Assembly: GCF_005222815.1 (NCBI RefSeq)
Contig: NZ_STGB01000002.1
Coordinates: 62,001 to 126,000 of the forward strand
DNA length: 64,000 bases
Source: Roseomonas sp. AR75
Lineage (GTDB): Bacteria; Pseudomonadota; Alphaproteobacteria; Acetobacterales; Acetobacteraceae
Reading direction: 5' to 3'
The notes beneath the pieces were generated by a model. That model searched no databases. It worked only from the letters and a program-made list of their open reading frames with translations, and was not told the origin of the DNA. Of the stretch, positions 51,607 through 60,419 are shown one piece after another. Positions within the stretch are counted from its first letter, which is position 1; each line of letters opens with the position of its first letter. The position numbers and the translations under genes were made by a program.

Positions 51607-52609
51607 CCTGCGCCGCCTTCAGCACGCCCTGCTCGCTGGCGGCGTCGTAGAGCCAGCACGCCGCGCGCGTCTCCCCGGCCGGCATCAGTTCCGGCCGATC
51701 CATGCGGCAGCGCTCGAAGACCTGCGGGCAGCGGGGGTTGTAGGCGCAGCCGCGCGGGATGGCGGAGAGCCGCGGCATCGCACCCTCGATCTGCTGCATG
51801 CGTTCAAGGCGGTGGGTGATCGGCGGGATCGAGCCCATCAGCCCGATCGTGTAGGGGTGCGAGGGGTGCTTCACCACCTGCCGCACCGCGCCGATCTCCA
51901 CGATGCGCCCGGCATACATCACGGCGACGCGGTCGGCCGTCTCGGCGATCACGCCCATGTCGTGGGTGACGAGCATCATCGCCGTCCCCTTCTCCCGCGC
52001 CAGCGTCTTCAGCAGCGCGATGACCTGCGCCTGGATGCTGACATCGAGCGCGGTGGTTGGCTCGTCCGCCACGATCAGCTTCGGCTCGGCGCAGAGCGCC
52101 AAGGCGATGACCACGCGCTGGCGCATGCCGCCCGAGAATTCATGCGGGTAGCTGTCGATGCGCTGCGCGGCGGCGGGAATGCCGACCAGTTCCAGCCACT
52201 CGATCGCCTTGCGCCGCGCCTCCGCCGGCGTCACCGGCAGGTGCGTGGTCATCGTTTCCACCAGCTGGCGGCCGACGGTGTAGAGCGGGTTCAGCGTGGT
52301 CAGCGGGTCCTGGAAGATCGCGCCGATCTGTCGCCCACGGATCGGGCGCATCTCGTTGGGCGACAGGTTGTCGATCCGCTTGCCGCCGAGGCTGATCGTG
52401 CCACCGGCAATGCGCCCCGGCGGCTCCAGCAGGCCGATGATGGCGGCGCCCGTCATGGACTTTCCCGCGCCGGATTCGCCGACGACGCCGAGCACCTCGC
52501 CGGGGTGGATGTCGAAGGAGACGTCGTTCAGCGCGACGAGCGTCCCGCGCCGCGTGGGGAACTCCACGCGAAGGTTGCGAACCTCGAGCAGGGGCTGGGT
52601 GTTGGACAT
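51599..52609 (-). CDS. dppD: Oligopeptide/dipeptide ABC transporter ATPase 1
   Basis: ABC ATPase of 336 residues. Walker A is GESGAGKSM near 40, the signature EFSGGMRQRVVIALAL near 155, Walker B LIVADEPTTALD. The C-terminal cysteine cluster is CAYNPRCPQVFERC. It starts at ATG 52609 after an upstream gap of 5 bases from dppC. Works with dppF as the heterodimeric motor. Confidence 0.93.
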   Translation of the reverse strand: MSNTQPLLEVRNLRVEFPTRRGTLVALNDVSFDIHPGEVLGVVGESGAGKSMTGAAIIGLLEPPGRIAGGTISLGGKRIDNLSPNEMRPIRGRQIGAIFQDPLTTLNPLYTVGRQLVETMTTHLPVTPAEARRKAIEWLELVGIPAAAQRIDSYPHEFSGGMRQRVVIALALCAEPKLIVADEPTTALDVSIQAQVIALLKTLAREKGTAMMLVTHDMGVIAETADRVAVMYAGRIVEIGAVRQVVKHPSHPYTIGLMGSIPPITHRLERMQQIEGAMPRLSAIPRGCAYNPRCPQVFERCRMDRPELMPAGETRAACWLYDAASEQGVLKAAQDA

Positions 52610-52614
52610 GCTCG

Positions 52615-53526
52615 TCACCGCAGCTTCGGATTCAGCGCATCGCGCAGCCAGTCGCCCAGCAGGTTCACGCTCAGCACCAGCACGATCAGCGCCAGCCCCG
52701 GGAAGATGGTGATCCACCACTCGCCCGAGAACAGGAAGTCGTTGCCGATCCTGATGAGCGTCCCGAGCGAAGGCTGCGTCGGCGGCACGCCGACGCCAAG
52801 GAACGACAGAGTCGCCTCCGCCAGGATCGCGAAGCCGAGCTGCAGCGTCGCGATCACCAGCACCGGCCCTAGCACGTTCGGCAGCACATGCGTCACCATG
52901 ATCCGCCCGCGCCCCAACCCGATCACGCGTGCCGCCTGCACGTATTCCTTGTTGCGCTCCACCATCGTCGACCCCCGCACGGTGCGCGCAAAACTCGGCC
53001 AGTTGGAGAAGCCGATGGCGAAGATCACGACATACAGCGCGATCTGGTCATGCACGTCGCGCGGCAGCACCGCGCGGGTGATGCCGTCGATCAGCAGCGC
53101 GATCAGGATGGTCGGGAAGGTGAGCTTGATGTCGGCGATGCGCATCAGCAGCGCATCCACCGTGCCGCCGAGATAGCCCGCGGCCAGACCGGCGGAGACG
53201 CCGAGCACGACCGACATCACCACCGCGAGGAAGCCCACCAGCAGCGACACCCGCGCGCCGTACATGATGGCCGACAGCATGTCCCGGCCCTGGTCGTCGG
53301 TGCCAAGCAGATAGGTCGGGTCGCCCTCCGCCGACCAGGCCGGCGGCTTGAAGGCGTCAAGCAGTTGCAGGCTGGCGAGGTCGAAGGGGTTGTGCGGCGC
53401 GATCCAGGGCGCCAGCACCGCGCCGCCGATGCAGATCGCGGCGACGATCGCGGAGACCACCGTGATCGGGTTGCGCGTGAAGGACCACCAGATGTCGGAA
53501 TCGAAGAAGCGGGCCACCGCGTTCAT
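52615..53526 (-). CDS. dppC: Dipeptide-type ABC transporter permease DppC
   Basis: A 303-residue permease with six helices. The EAA loop is EYVQAARVIGLGRGRIMVTHVLPN near 200, the contact with the ATPases. The N-terminal OppC_N helix is preceded by the usual cytoplasmic stretch. Starts at ATG 53526, 3 bases after dppB. Confidence 0.93.
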   Translation of the reverse strand: MNAVARFFDSDIWWSFTRNPITVVSAIVAAICIGGAVLAPWIAPHNPFDLASLQLLDAFKPPAWSAEGDPTYLLGTDDQGRDMLSAIMYGARVSLLVGFLAVVMSVVLGVSAGLAAGYLGGTVDALLMRIADIKLTFPTILIALLIDGITRAVLPRDVHDQIALYVVIFAIGFSNWPSFARTVRGSTMVERNKEYVQAARVIGLGRGRIMVTHVLPNVLGPVLVIATLQLGFAILAEATLSFLGVGVPPTQPSLGTLIRIGNDFLFSGEWWITIFPGLALIVLVLSVNLLGDWLRDALNPKLR

Positions 53527-53529
53527 CGC

Positions 53530-54513
53530 TCAGTGACCTCCCTTCGCGCCGCCGACGCGCAGGCGCGGGTCCACGGCGAAATACAGCAGGTCCACGATCA
53601 GGTTGATGGTCACGAACAGCGCCGCGATCAGGATCAGGTAGGCCGCCATCACCGGGATGTCGGCCGCGCCGACGCTCTGGATGAAGAGCAGCCCCATGCC
53701 CGGCCACTGGAACACCGTCTCCGTCACGATGGCGAAGGCGATGATGGCGCCGAGCTGCAGGCCGGTGATGGTGATCACCGGCACCAGCGTGTTCTTCAGC
53801 GCATGGCCGAAGTTGATCGCGCGGTTGGACAGGCCGCGCGCGCGGGCGAACTTGATGTAGTCGGTGCGCAGCACCTCCAGCATCTCGGCGCGCACCAGGC
53901 GCATGATCAGCGTCATCTGGAACAGGCCGAGCGTGATGGAAGGCAGGATCAGCGCCTTCAGGCCGGACACCGTCAGGAAGCCGGTGCTCCACCAGCCCAG
54001 CTGCACCGTGTCTCCGCGGCCGAAGGAAGGCAGCCATCCGAGCCAGACGGAGAAGCAGAGGATCAGCAGGATGCCGATCAGGAAGGTCGGCAGCGACACG
54101 CCGATCAGCGAGAAGGTCAGGAAGAAGCGGCTGAGCCAGGAATTGCGGTAGAGCCCGGTGTAGATGCCCATCGGCACGCCCACCAGCAGCGCCAGGAAGG
54201 CCGCCGTCAGCGCCAGTTCCAGCGTCGCCGGCGCGCGCTCCGCGATCAGGTCCAGGACCGGCCGCGACAGCCGGTACGACATGCCGAACTCGCCATGCAG
54301 CGCGTTCCACAGGAAGGTGCCGAACTGCACGAAGAAGGGCTGGTCCAGGCCGAGGTCCTGGATCAGCGCGTCGCGCTGCGCCTGGGTGTAGTCCTGCCCG
54401 AGCATGATCGCCACGGGATCGCCGACATAGGCGAACATGGCGAAGGAGATCAGCGCCACCGTGAGCATCACGGGCAGGGCCTGCAGCACGCGGGAGATGA
54501 TGAAGGCGAACAA
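53530..54513 (-). CDS. dppB: Dipeptide-type ABC transporter permease DppB
   Basis: A 327-residue permease beginning MFAFIISRVLQALPVMLTVALISFAMF, the standard DppB N-terminus. The EAA loop is DYIKFARARGLSNRAINFGHALKN near 205. Six helices are visible. It forms the membrane channel with DppC. It lies about 100 bases after the binding-protein gene; the gap holds a palindromic repeat. Confidence 0.93.
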   Translation of the reverse strand: MFAFIISRVLQALPVMLTVALISFAMFAYVGDPVAIMLGQDYTQAQRDALIQDLGLDQPFFVQFGTFLWNALHGEFGMSYRLSRPVLDLIAERAPATLELALTAAFLALLVGVPMGIYTGLYRNSWLSRFFLTFSLIGVSLPTFLIGILLILCFSVWLGWLPSFGRGDTVQLGWWSTGFLTVSGLKALILPSITLGLFQMTLIMRLVRAEMLEVLRTDYIKFARARGLSNRAINFGHALKNTLVPVITITGLQLGAIIAFAIVTETVFQWPGMGLLFIQSVGAADIPVMAAYLILIAALFVTINLIVDLLYFAVDPRLRVGGAKGGH

Positions 54514-54539
54514 GGTTCAGGGAATTCCTAGGTGATCTC

Positions 54540-54592
54540 CCCCGCCCCGACTCCCCCCCGCAAGCGCGGGGAAGGGTCGGGGCGGGGGGCGA
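54540..54592. repeat. GC-rich palindromic repeat, copy R5, between binding protein and permease genes
   Basis: CCCCGCCCCGACTCCCCCCC on one side and GCGGGGAAGGGTCGGGGCGG on the other form a long, nearly complete palindrome. It lies in the 100-base gap between the dpp binding-protein gene and dppB. Confidence 0.7.
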
Positions 54593-54613
54593 CACGCGGC
54601 GAGGATCAGTCCG

Positions 54614-56218
54614 TCAGTTCACGACCATCCAACGGAAATACGGCTGGTTGTTCGCCGCATGCGGGATGGTGATGTTGCTGCGCATCGCCCAGGGGATCAT
54701 CTGGTGATGCAGGGGGATGTGCGGCACATCCTCGCGGTAGATGCGCAGCGCCTCGTGGATCGCCTGCATGCGGGCCTCGCCCGACTGCGTCTTCATCCGC
54801 TGCACCAGTTCGTCCATCCGCGGGTTCGAATAGCCGCCATAGTTCCAGATGCCGTCGCCCTGCGCACCGTTGCGCGTGGCCAGCAGCGACTGGAAGGAAT
54901 ACAGCGCATCCAGCGTCGGCACGCCCCAGCCCAGCAGGTAGATGCTGGTGTCGTCGCGCTGGATCTGCGCGAAGAACGGCCCGAGCGGCTGCGCCTTCAC
55001 GCTGGTCCGCACGCCGATGCGCGTCCACATCGCCGCGATCGCCTGGCAGATCTGCTCGTCATTGATGTAGCGGTTGTTCGGGCAATCCAGCGTGATGCCG
55101 AAGCCGTTCGGATACCCGGCCTCCGCCAGCAGCGCGCGGGCGCGCGCCTGGTCATAGGGCAGGCGGACATCCTCGGCCTGGCTGTAGCCGTTGACCTGCG
55201 GCGGGAAGAAGGTGCCCGTCACGATGCTCTGGCCGCGCATCGTGGTGCGGTTGATCGCCTGGATGTCGATGGCGTGATAGAGCGCCTGGCGCACGCGCAG
55301 GTCCTTCAGCGGGTTGCGGTCGCGCACGTCGCTGTAGAGGAGCTGGTCGCGCTTCACATCCATCGCGATGAAGATCGTCCGCACCTCCGGCCCTTCGAGC
55401 ACGCGGATGCTGCCCGCCTGGCGAAGCCGGTTCAGGTCCTGCAGCGGCGGGTCCAGCACGAAGTCGATCTCGCCCGAGAGCAGCGCGGCCACGCGCGTCG
55501 CGTCGGAGGAAATCGGGCGGAACACGATCTCCGTCACGTTGCCGGGCGGCGTGGCGGGCGGATTGTTCTCCGGCGCCCAGCCCCACCATGCGTCGTTGCG
55601 GCGCAGGACCGTGCGGACATCCGGCTCCCGCGAGACCAGGCGGAAGGCGCCGGTGCCGTTGGCGTTGCGGACGGTGAACATCTCCTCGCGCTGCCGCGTG
55701 TTCTGCGGGCGCGTGGCGTTGTGCGCCTCCGCCCAGCCCTTCGACATCATGGCCACGGAGGCGAACTTGTTCGGCAGGATCGGATCGGGGACCTTGGTGA
55801 TCACGTCCACGGTGAACTCGTCCACCTTCACCGCGCGATCCACGGTATCGACATAGATGCCGTAGTTGGAGGTCGGCTGCTGCGCGCGCGTGATGGAGAA
55901 CACCACGTCGTCGGCGTTGAACGCCTGCCCCTCATGGAACGTCACGCCCTGGCGCAGGGTGAAGCGCCAGCGGGTCGGCTCCACCTGTTCCCAGCTCAGC
56001 GCGAGGCCTGGCCGCAGCGACAGGTCGGCGTTGCGGGCGATCAGGTAGTCGTAGATCTGCTGCAGCACCATCGTGACGGTGCCGACATTCTGGCTGTGCG
56101 GGTCCATCGTGTTCGGATCGCCCGAGGTCGCCCAGCGCACGGTGCGCGCCTCCGCCCCCGGCGAGGCCAGGCCCAGGGCCAGCAAGGCGGCCGCGGCCGC
56201 CAGTCCCAATCGTCGCAT
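54614..56218 (-). CDS. Dipeptide/oligopeptide-type ABC solute-binding protein
   Basis: Periplasmic binding protein of 534 residues, SBP_bac_5 family. The signal peptide is about residues 1-24 (LALGLASPGAEA). Family sequence includes WEQVEPTRWRFTLRQGVTFHEGQAFNADDV and DLRVRQALYHAIDIQAINR. It is first in the operon with dppBCDF and so provides the ligand specificity. The ligand may be a peptide, opine or sugar; the sequence alone does not say. Confidence 0.9.
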   Translation of the reverse strand: MRRLGLAAAAALLALGLASPGAEARTVRWATSGDPNTMDPHSQNVGTVTMVLQQIYDYLIARNADLSLRPGLALSWEQVEPTRWRFTLRQGVTFHEGQAFNADDVVFSITRAQQPTSNYGIYVDTVDRAVKVDEFTVDVITKVPDPILPNKFASVAMMSKGWAEAHNATRPQNTRQREEMFTVRNANGTGAFRLVSREPDVRTVLRRNDAWWGWAPENNPPATPPGNVTEIVFRPISSDATRVAALLSGEIDFVLDPPLQDLNRLRQAGSIRVLEGPEVRTIFIAMDVKRDQLLYSDVRDRNPLKDLRVRQALYHAIDIQAINRTTMRGQSIVTGTFFPPQVNGYSQAEDVRLPYDQARARALLAEAGYPNGFGITLDCPNNRYINDEQICQAIAAMWTRIGVRTSVKAQPLGPFFAQIQRDDTSIYLLGWGVPTLDALYSFQSLLATRNGAQGDGIWNYGGYSNPRMDELVQRMKTQSGEARMQAIHEALRIYREDVPHIPLHHQMIPWAMRSNITIPHAANNQPYFRWMVVN

Positions 56219-56321
56219 CCCGTTGGATCTCCCCCGGCCGTCGCGCGGGTCGTCGCGCCCGCGTCCTGCCGAACCCCGTGCATATCCTGCCGGGCCTGGA
56301 CCGAAAAGCCCGGAGTGAGCC

Positions 56322-57395
56322 TCAACCGGCCGGGCCGGCGCCAGGTGACCGCAGCGGGTCGCCGGCCCAGTCCCGGATCAGCGAATAGCCCACCGCCAGC
56401 ATCACCGGCCCGAGGAACAGGCCGAGGATGCCGAAGGCCAGCACGCCGCCGATGGCGCCCAGCAGCGTCAGCAGCAGCGGCAGGTCCGCGCCGCGGCTGA
56501 TCAGCCAGGGACGGATGACGTTGTCCACCGAGGAGATGCCGGCGGCCCCATAGATTCCCATGAAGATGCCCCAGCCCCAGTTCCCCTCCGCGAAGAGGTA
56601 GATCGTGGCCGGCACCCAGATGATCGGCGCGCCGACCGGCAGGATGGAAATCAGCCCGGCAACGACGCCGAGCAGCACGGGCTGCGGCACGCCGGCGATC
56701 CACAGGCCGAACATGGTCATCGCCCCCTGCACCACGGCGGTGCCGAGCAGCCCATAGACCACGCCCTTGGTGACATTGGCGGTCAGTTCCACCAGGTGCC
56801 GCGCCTGCGGCCCGGCCAGCTTCTCCATCAGGCGCTCGGCATGCAGCGCCATGGCGGGGCCGTCGCGGTAGAAGAAGAAGGCGAGGAAGATTGCCAGCAG
56901 CAGCTCCGCGATGCCCGACAGCACCGCCAGCAGCACCGCCAGCGCGCCCTGCGCCAGGGTGCCCGCATAGGGCTGGATCGCGCCGAACAGGCCGGACAGG
57001 GTCGAATCGAGCCCGGAGAGCCATTCGCCGAGGAAGGGCCCGACATATGGCAGGGCGCCGACGAAGCGGGCGACGCCGGGCAGCCCTTCGGTGATCACCC
57101 GCTCCAGCCCGTTGCGCAGCGCGGCAACGTCCTCGGCGCTGGTGGGCGCGGCGAAGGCGATGGGCAGGCCGATCAGCAGGAACTCCGCCGTCACCATCAC
57201 GAGCGCCGCCCAGCCGGGCGAAAGGCCGGTGCGCTCGCGCAGGAACTTGAAGGCAGGCCAGGTGGTGTAGGCCAGGATCAGCGCCCAGAGCAGCGCGGAG
57301 ATGAAGGGGCGCAGCACCAGGAAGCAGCCGATGCCGAGCATCAGCAGCGCGAGCAGCCCGATGATGCGGGCTGGTCGGATATGGTCCTGGTCCAT
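56322..57395 (-). CDS. AI-2E family transporter
   Basis: A 357-residue integral membrane protein of the AI-2E (PerM/YdiK) family with about eight helices and a long periplasmic insertion between helices 3 and 4. Sequence such as LILAYTTWPAFKFLRERTG and FFFYRDGPAMALH is typical. Members include putative exporters and Na/H antiporters; few have defined substrates. ATG 57395 gives MDQDHIRPARIIG. It is a single gene upstream of the dpp operon's binding-protein gene, on the same strand with about 100 bases between. Confidence 0.87.
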   Translation of the reverse strand: MDQDHIRPARIIGLLALLMLGIGCFLVLRPFISALLWALILAYTTWPAFKFLRERTGLSPGWAALVMVTAEFLLIGLPIAFAAPTSAEDVAALRNGLERVITEGLPGVARFVGALPYVGPFLGEWLSGLDSTLSGLFGAIQPYAGTLAQGALAVLLAVLSGIAELLLAIFLAFFFYRDGPAMALHAERLMEKLAGPQARHLVELTANVTKGVVYGLLGTAVVQGAMTMFGLWIAGVPQPVLLGVVAGLISILPVGAPIIWVPATIYLFAEGNWGWGIFMGIYGAAGISSVDNVIRPWLISRGADLPLLLTLLGAIGGVLAFGILGLFLGPVMLAVGYSLIRDWAGDPLRSPGAGPAG

Positions 57396-57514
57396 GCGGG
57401 AGGGCTCCTCGGGCGTTACCGGATTAGCCGATGCCGCGCCGGTGCGCATCCGGCCGTCTTGCCCGGCCCTCCCGCACAGGGCATGACCGGGCGCGCAAGG
57501 AGAGGGACGCCAGG

Positions 57515-58291
57515 ATGCCGCGCTTCGCCGCCAACCTGTCCATGATGTTTTCCGAATTGCCGTTCCTGGAGCGCTTCGACGCCGCGGCCAGGGCCGGCTT
57601 CAAGGCGGTGGAGTTCCTCTTTCCCTACGAGCATCCCGCAGCCGAGATCGCCGCGCGGCTGAAGGCCACCGGGCTGCAGCAGGTGCTGTTCAATGCGCCG
57701 CCCGGCGACTGGGGCGCGGGCGAGCGCGGCATGGCCGCCCTGCCCGGCCGCAAGGCCGAGTTCCGCGAGGGTTTCCGCAAGGCGCTCGACTACGCCTCCG
57801 CGCTGTCCTGCCCGCGCGTCCATGTCATGTCGGGCCTCAAGCCGGCGGGCATGGCGCATGACACGATGACCGCGACGCTGGCCGAGAACCTGGCCTGGGC
57901 CGCCGAGCAGGCGACGCCGGCCGGGGTCAAGTGCGTGATCGAGCCGATCAACCACCGCGACATCCCCGGCTTCTTCCTGAACACCACCGACCAGGCCGCG
58001 GCGATCATCGAGGCGGTGGGGCCGGAGAAGGTCGGCATGCAGTTCGACCTCTACCACTGCCAGATCACCGAGGGTGACATCGTCAAGCGCGTCGAGAAGC
58101 ACCTGCCGCTGATCGCGCACATGCAGGTGGCCGACAATCCCGGCCGCAACGAGCCCGGCACCGGCGAGGTCAACTGGCCCTTCGTGTTCAAGAAGATCGA
58201 CGAGCTCGGCTTCCGCGGCTGGATCGGCTGCGAATACCGCCCTGCCGGCGAGACGACGGCCGGCCTCGGCTGGTTCGCCCCCTACAAGTAA
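57515..58291 (+). CDS. hyi: Hydroxypyruvate isomerase
   Basis: TIM-barrel enzyme of 258 residues converting hydroxypyruvate and tartronate semialdehyde. MPRFAANLSMMFSELPFLERFDAAARAGFKAVEFLFPY is the Hyi/OtnI N-terminus. EPINHRDIPGFFL carries the metal glutamate near 143, DLYHCQITEGD the next ligands, and GCEYRPAGETTAGLGW the final glutamate. ATG 57515 is preceded by an AGG site. It pairs with the tartronate-semialdehyde reductase gene downstream. Confidence 0.9.
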   Translation: MPRFAANLSMMFSELPFLERFDAAARAGFKAVEFLFPYEHPAAEIAARLKATGLQQVLFNAPPGDWGAGERGMAALPGRKAEFREGFRKALDYASALSCPRVHVMSGLKPAGMAHDTMTATLAENLAWAAEQATPAGVKCVIEPINHRDIPGFFLNTTDQAAAIIEAVGPEKVGMQFDLYHCQITEGDIVKRVEKHLPLIAHMQVADNPGRNEPGTGEVNWPFVFKKIDELGFRGWIGCEYRPAGETTAGLGWFAPYK

Positions 58292-58317
58292 CGCCCGCCC
58301 TGCCCCGCCGACGTAGC

Positions 58318-58361
58318 TCCCTCCCCCGCGCTGCGGGGGAGGGTCGGGGTGGGGGCCCGAC
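58318..58361 (-). repeat. GC-rich palindromic repeat, copy R6, between hyi and the reductase gene
   Basis: CTCCCTCCCCCGCGCTGCGG and GGGAGGGTCGGGGTGGGGGC, the reverse complement of R1 with few differences. It lies in the 95-base gap of the hyi-reductase pair. Confidence 0.75.
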
Positions 58362-58386
58362 CAACATCGCAGCGAAAGGACAGACC

Positions 58387-59277
58387 ATGTCCAAGATCGG
58401 CTTCATCGGCCTCGGCATCATGGGCCGTCCCATGGCCAACCACCTCAAGGCCGCCGGCCACGAGATGACGGTGGTGGAGCGCAAGTCGCTCACCGCCGAG
58501 GACCGCGCGGCCTTCGCCGTTGCCGCCAGCGCCAAGGCGGTCGCCGAGGCCGCCGAGATCATCATCCTGATGGTGCCCGACACCCCCGACGTCGAGGCCG
58601 TGCTGTTCGGCAAGGACGGCGTGGCGGAGGGTCTCTCCAAGGGCAAGCTGGTGATCGACATGTCCTCGATCAGCCCGACCGCAACCAAGGAATACGCCAA
58701 GAAGATCAACGCGCTCGGCTGCGACTACCTCGACGCGCCGGTCTCCGGCGGCGAGGTCGGCGCGAAGAACGCGGCGCTGACGATCATGGTCGGCGGGCCC
58801 CAGGCCGCCTTCGACCGCGCCCTGCCCGTGTTCGAGAAGATGGGGAAGAACATCACCCTCGTCGGCACCGAGAACGGCGCCGGCCAGACCTGCAAGGTCG
58901 CCAACCAGATCATCGTGGCCCTGACGATCGAGGCCGTGGCGGAGGCGATGGTCTTCGCCTCCAAGGCCGGCGCCGACCCGGCCAAGGTCCGCCAGGCGCT
59001 GATGGGCGGCCTCGCCACCTCCCGCATCCTGGAACTGCATGGCGAGCGCATGATCAAGCGGACCTTCGCGCCGGGCTTCCGGATCGAGCTGCACCAGAAG
59101 GACCTCAACCTCGCCCTGCAATCGGGCAAGGAGCTGGGCGTCGCGCTGCCCAACACCGCCTCCACGCAACAGCTGTTCGCGGCCTGCGCGGCGCTCGGGG
59201 GCAAGGGCTGGGACCATTCCGGGCTGGTGAAGGCGCTGGAGACGATGGCCGCGCACAAGGTCGCGCCGGACGCCTGA
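58387..59277 (+). CDS. glxR: 2-hydroxy-3-oxopropionate (tartronate semialdehyde) reductase
   Basis: Beta-hydroxyacid dehydrogenase of 296 residues that reduces tartronate semialdehyde to glycerate. The NAD motif is GFIGLGIMGRPMANHLKAAGH near residues 5-25. The substrate signature is DAPVSGGEVGAKNAALTIMVGG near 118. The catalytic Lys is in NGAGQTCKVANQI near 172. With hyi it forms a glyoxylate/glycerate route; glyoxylate carboligase is not in the window. Confidence 0.91.
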   Translation: MSKIGFIGLGIMGRPMANHLKAAGHEMTVVERKSLTAEDRAAFAVAASAKAVAEAAEIIILMVPDTPDVEAVLFGKDGVAEGLSKGKLVIDMSSISPTATKEYAKKINALGCDYLDAPVSGGEVGAKNAALTIMVGGPQAAFDRALPVFEKMGKNITLVGTENGAGQTCKVANQIIVALTIEAVAEAMVFASKAGADPAKVRQALMGGLATSRILELHGERMIKRTFAPGFRIELHQKDLNLALQSGKELGVALPNTASTQQLFAACAALGGKGWDHSGLVKALETMAAHKVAPDA

Positions 59278-59295
59278 ACCGGCCAGGGTAGGCAC

Positions 59296-59323
59296 GCAAC
59301 CGGGCAGCGCTCCGTCCGGTTGC
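59296..59323 (+). terminator. Possible terminator after glxR
   Basis: GCAACCGG (59296-59303) pairs with CCGGTTGC (59316-59323) across a 12-base loop, 19 bases past the glxR stop. Only TT follows, so the terminator is weak or factor-assisted. Confidence 0.4.
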
Positions 59324-59531
59324 TTGCCGCCACACGACTCGCGCAATACGTGTAATCGACAGGATCAATCCTGCGATCCTGCTTCGGCGCTGCTTGCGCC
59401 GGGGTCGGAAAGCGGGATTTCGATATTGCATTCGTCCCGCCCGTCCCGCAAAACTTGGCCAGCGACCAGGAAGTGAGATACGTCTCCGGTTCCTTGGTTG
59501 TATCCGATTCGAGCGACCTACGGGGGATTGC

Positions 59532-60404
59532 ATGCGGTTCGCCGACATTGGCCAGCAGTTGCGGGCCTACCGTCTGGAAAGCGGGCTGCGCGCCGAGGAG
59601 ATCGCCGCGCGGCTCGGCGTCTCGCGCGCCGCACTCTATCGCTACGAGAAGGGCGAGGTCATCAAGCTGGATACGATCCGGCGGCTGGCCGAGCTTCTGA
59701 AGATCTCGCCGCTGTCGCTGCTCGGGATCGGCGTCGAGTATTTCAGCCGCCCGATCGCCTTCGAGGAGCGGCTCCGCCAGATCGAGGAAGGCGCCGACCA
59801 GATCCTGATCGTGGGCGGCGGCCTCTGCTACCAGGTCGCGACCGACGCCTATGACGGCGCGCTGGCCGAGGCGTGGACGGAGGCGGCGGATGCCTCCTCC
59901 GACCGCGCTTCCGCCCGCGCGGCGACCGACCAGATGCTGGGCCTGCTGACCGCGCGCAAGAAGCTGCACCAGTCCCGCCGTCCCACCATCACCGCGATCC
60001 TCGGCGAGGGCGCGCTGGTGCGCATGCTGCGCGAGGGCGTCGGCGCCGGGCTTACGGTGCCGGAGCGCACCCGGCAGCGCTGCCTGGCCGCGGCGCGGAG
60101 CGAGGCGGAATCCATCGCCGCCATGATGGAATCCGTGCCCATCGGCGTGCAGATCGGCCTGGCATCGGCGGTGGAGCCGGCCGGCGCCTTCATGGTGCTG
60201 CGCGGCCGCGACCGCGCGCATGTCGTCGCCTCGCCCTTCGCCCCCGACACGCCGCCGCAGGGCGGCATCGGCGTGAGCTCGATCACCGCCGCGGACGAGG
60301 CGGTGGGTGCGCATCAGCGTGTGGCGGAGGCCGCCTGGCGCGACTCGCTGAAGGGTGCCGCCGCCGCCGCCCGGGTACGCGAGCTGATCCGCGAATTGGG
60401 CTGA
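59532..60404 (+). CDS. XRE-type helix-turn-helix regulator with a large C-terminal domain
   Basis: A 290-residue protein. Residues about 5-60 are a clear Cro/C1 helix-turn-helix (QQLRAYRLESGLRAEEIAARLGVSRAALYRYEKGEV). The C-terminal 220 residues do not match a domain I can name; the region has ADQILIVGGGLCYQVATDAY and ends in a helix. ATG 59532 follows a 254-base relatively AT-rich leader. It is downstream of hyi-glxR and may regulate it, though that is inference. Confidence 0.85.
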   Translation: MRFADIGQQLRAYRLESGLRAEEIAARLGVSRAALYRYEKGEVIKLDTIRRLAELLKISPLSLLGIGVEYFSRPIAFEERLRQIEEGADQILIVGGGLCYQVATDAYDGALAEAWTEAADASSDRASARAATDQMLGLLTARKKLHQSRRPTITAILGEGALVRMLREGVGAGLTVPERTRQRCLAAARSEAESIAAMMESVPIGVQIGLASAVEPAGAFMVLRGRDRAHVVASPFAPDTPPQGGIGVSSITAADEAVGAHQRVAEAAWRDSLKGAAAAARVRELIRELG

Positions 60405-60419
60405 TCCGGTCGCGGCCCG

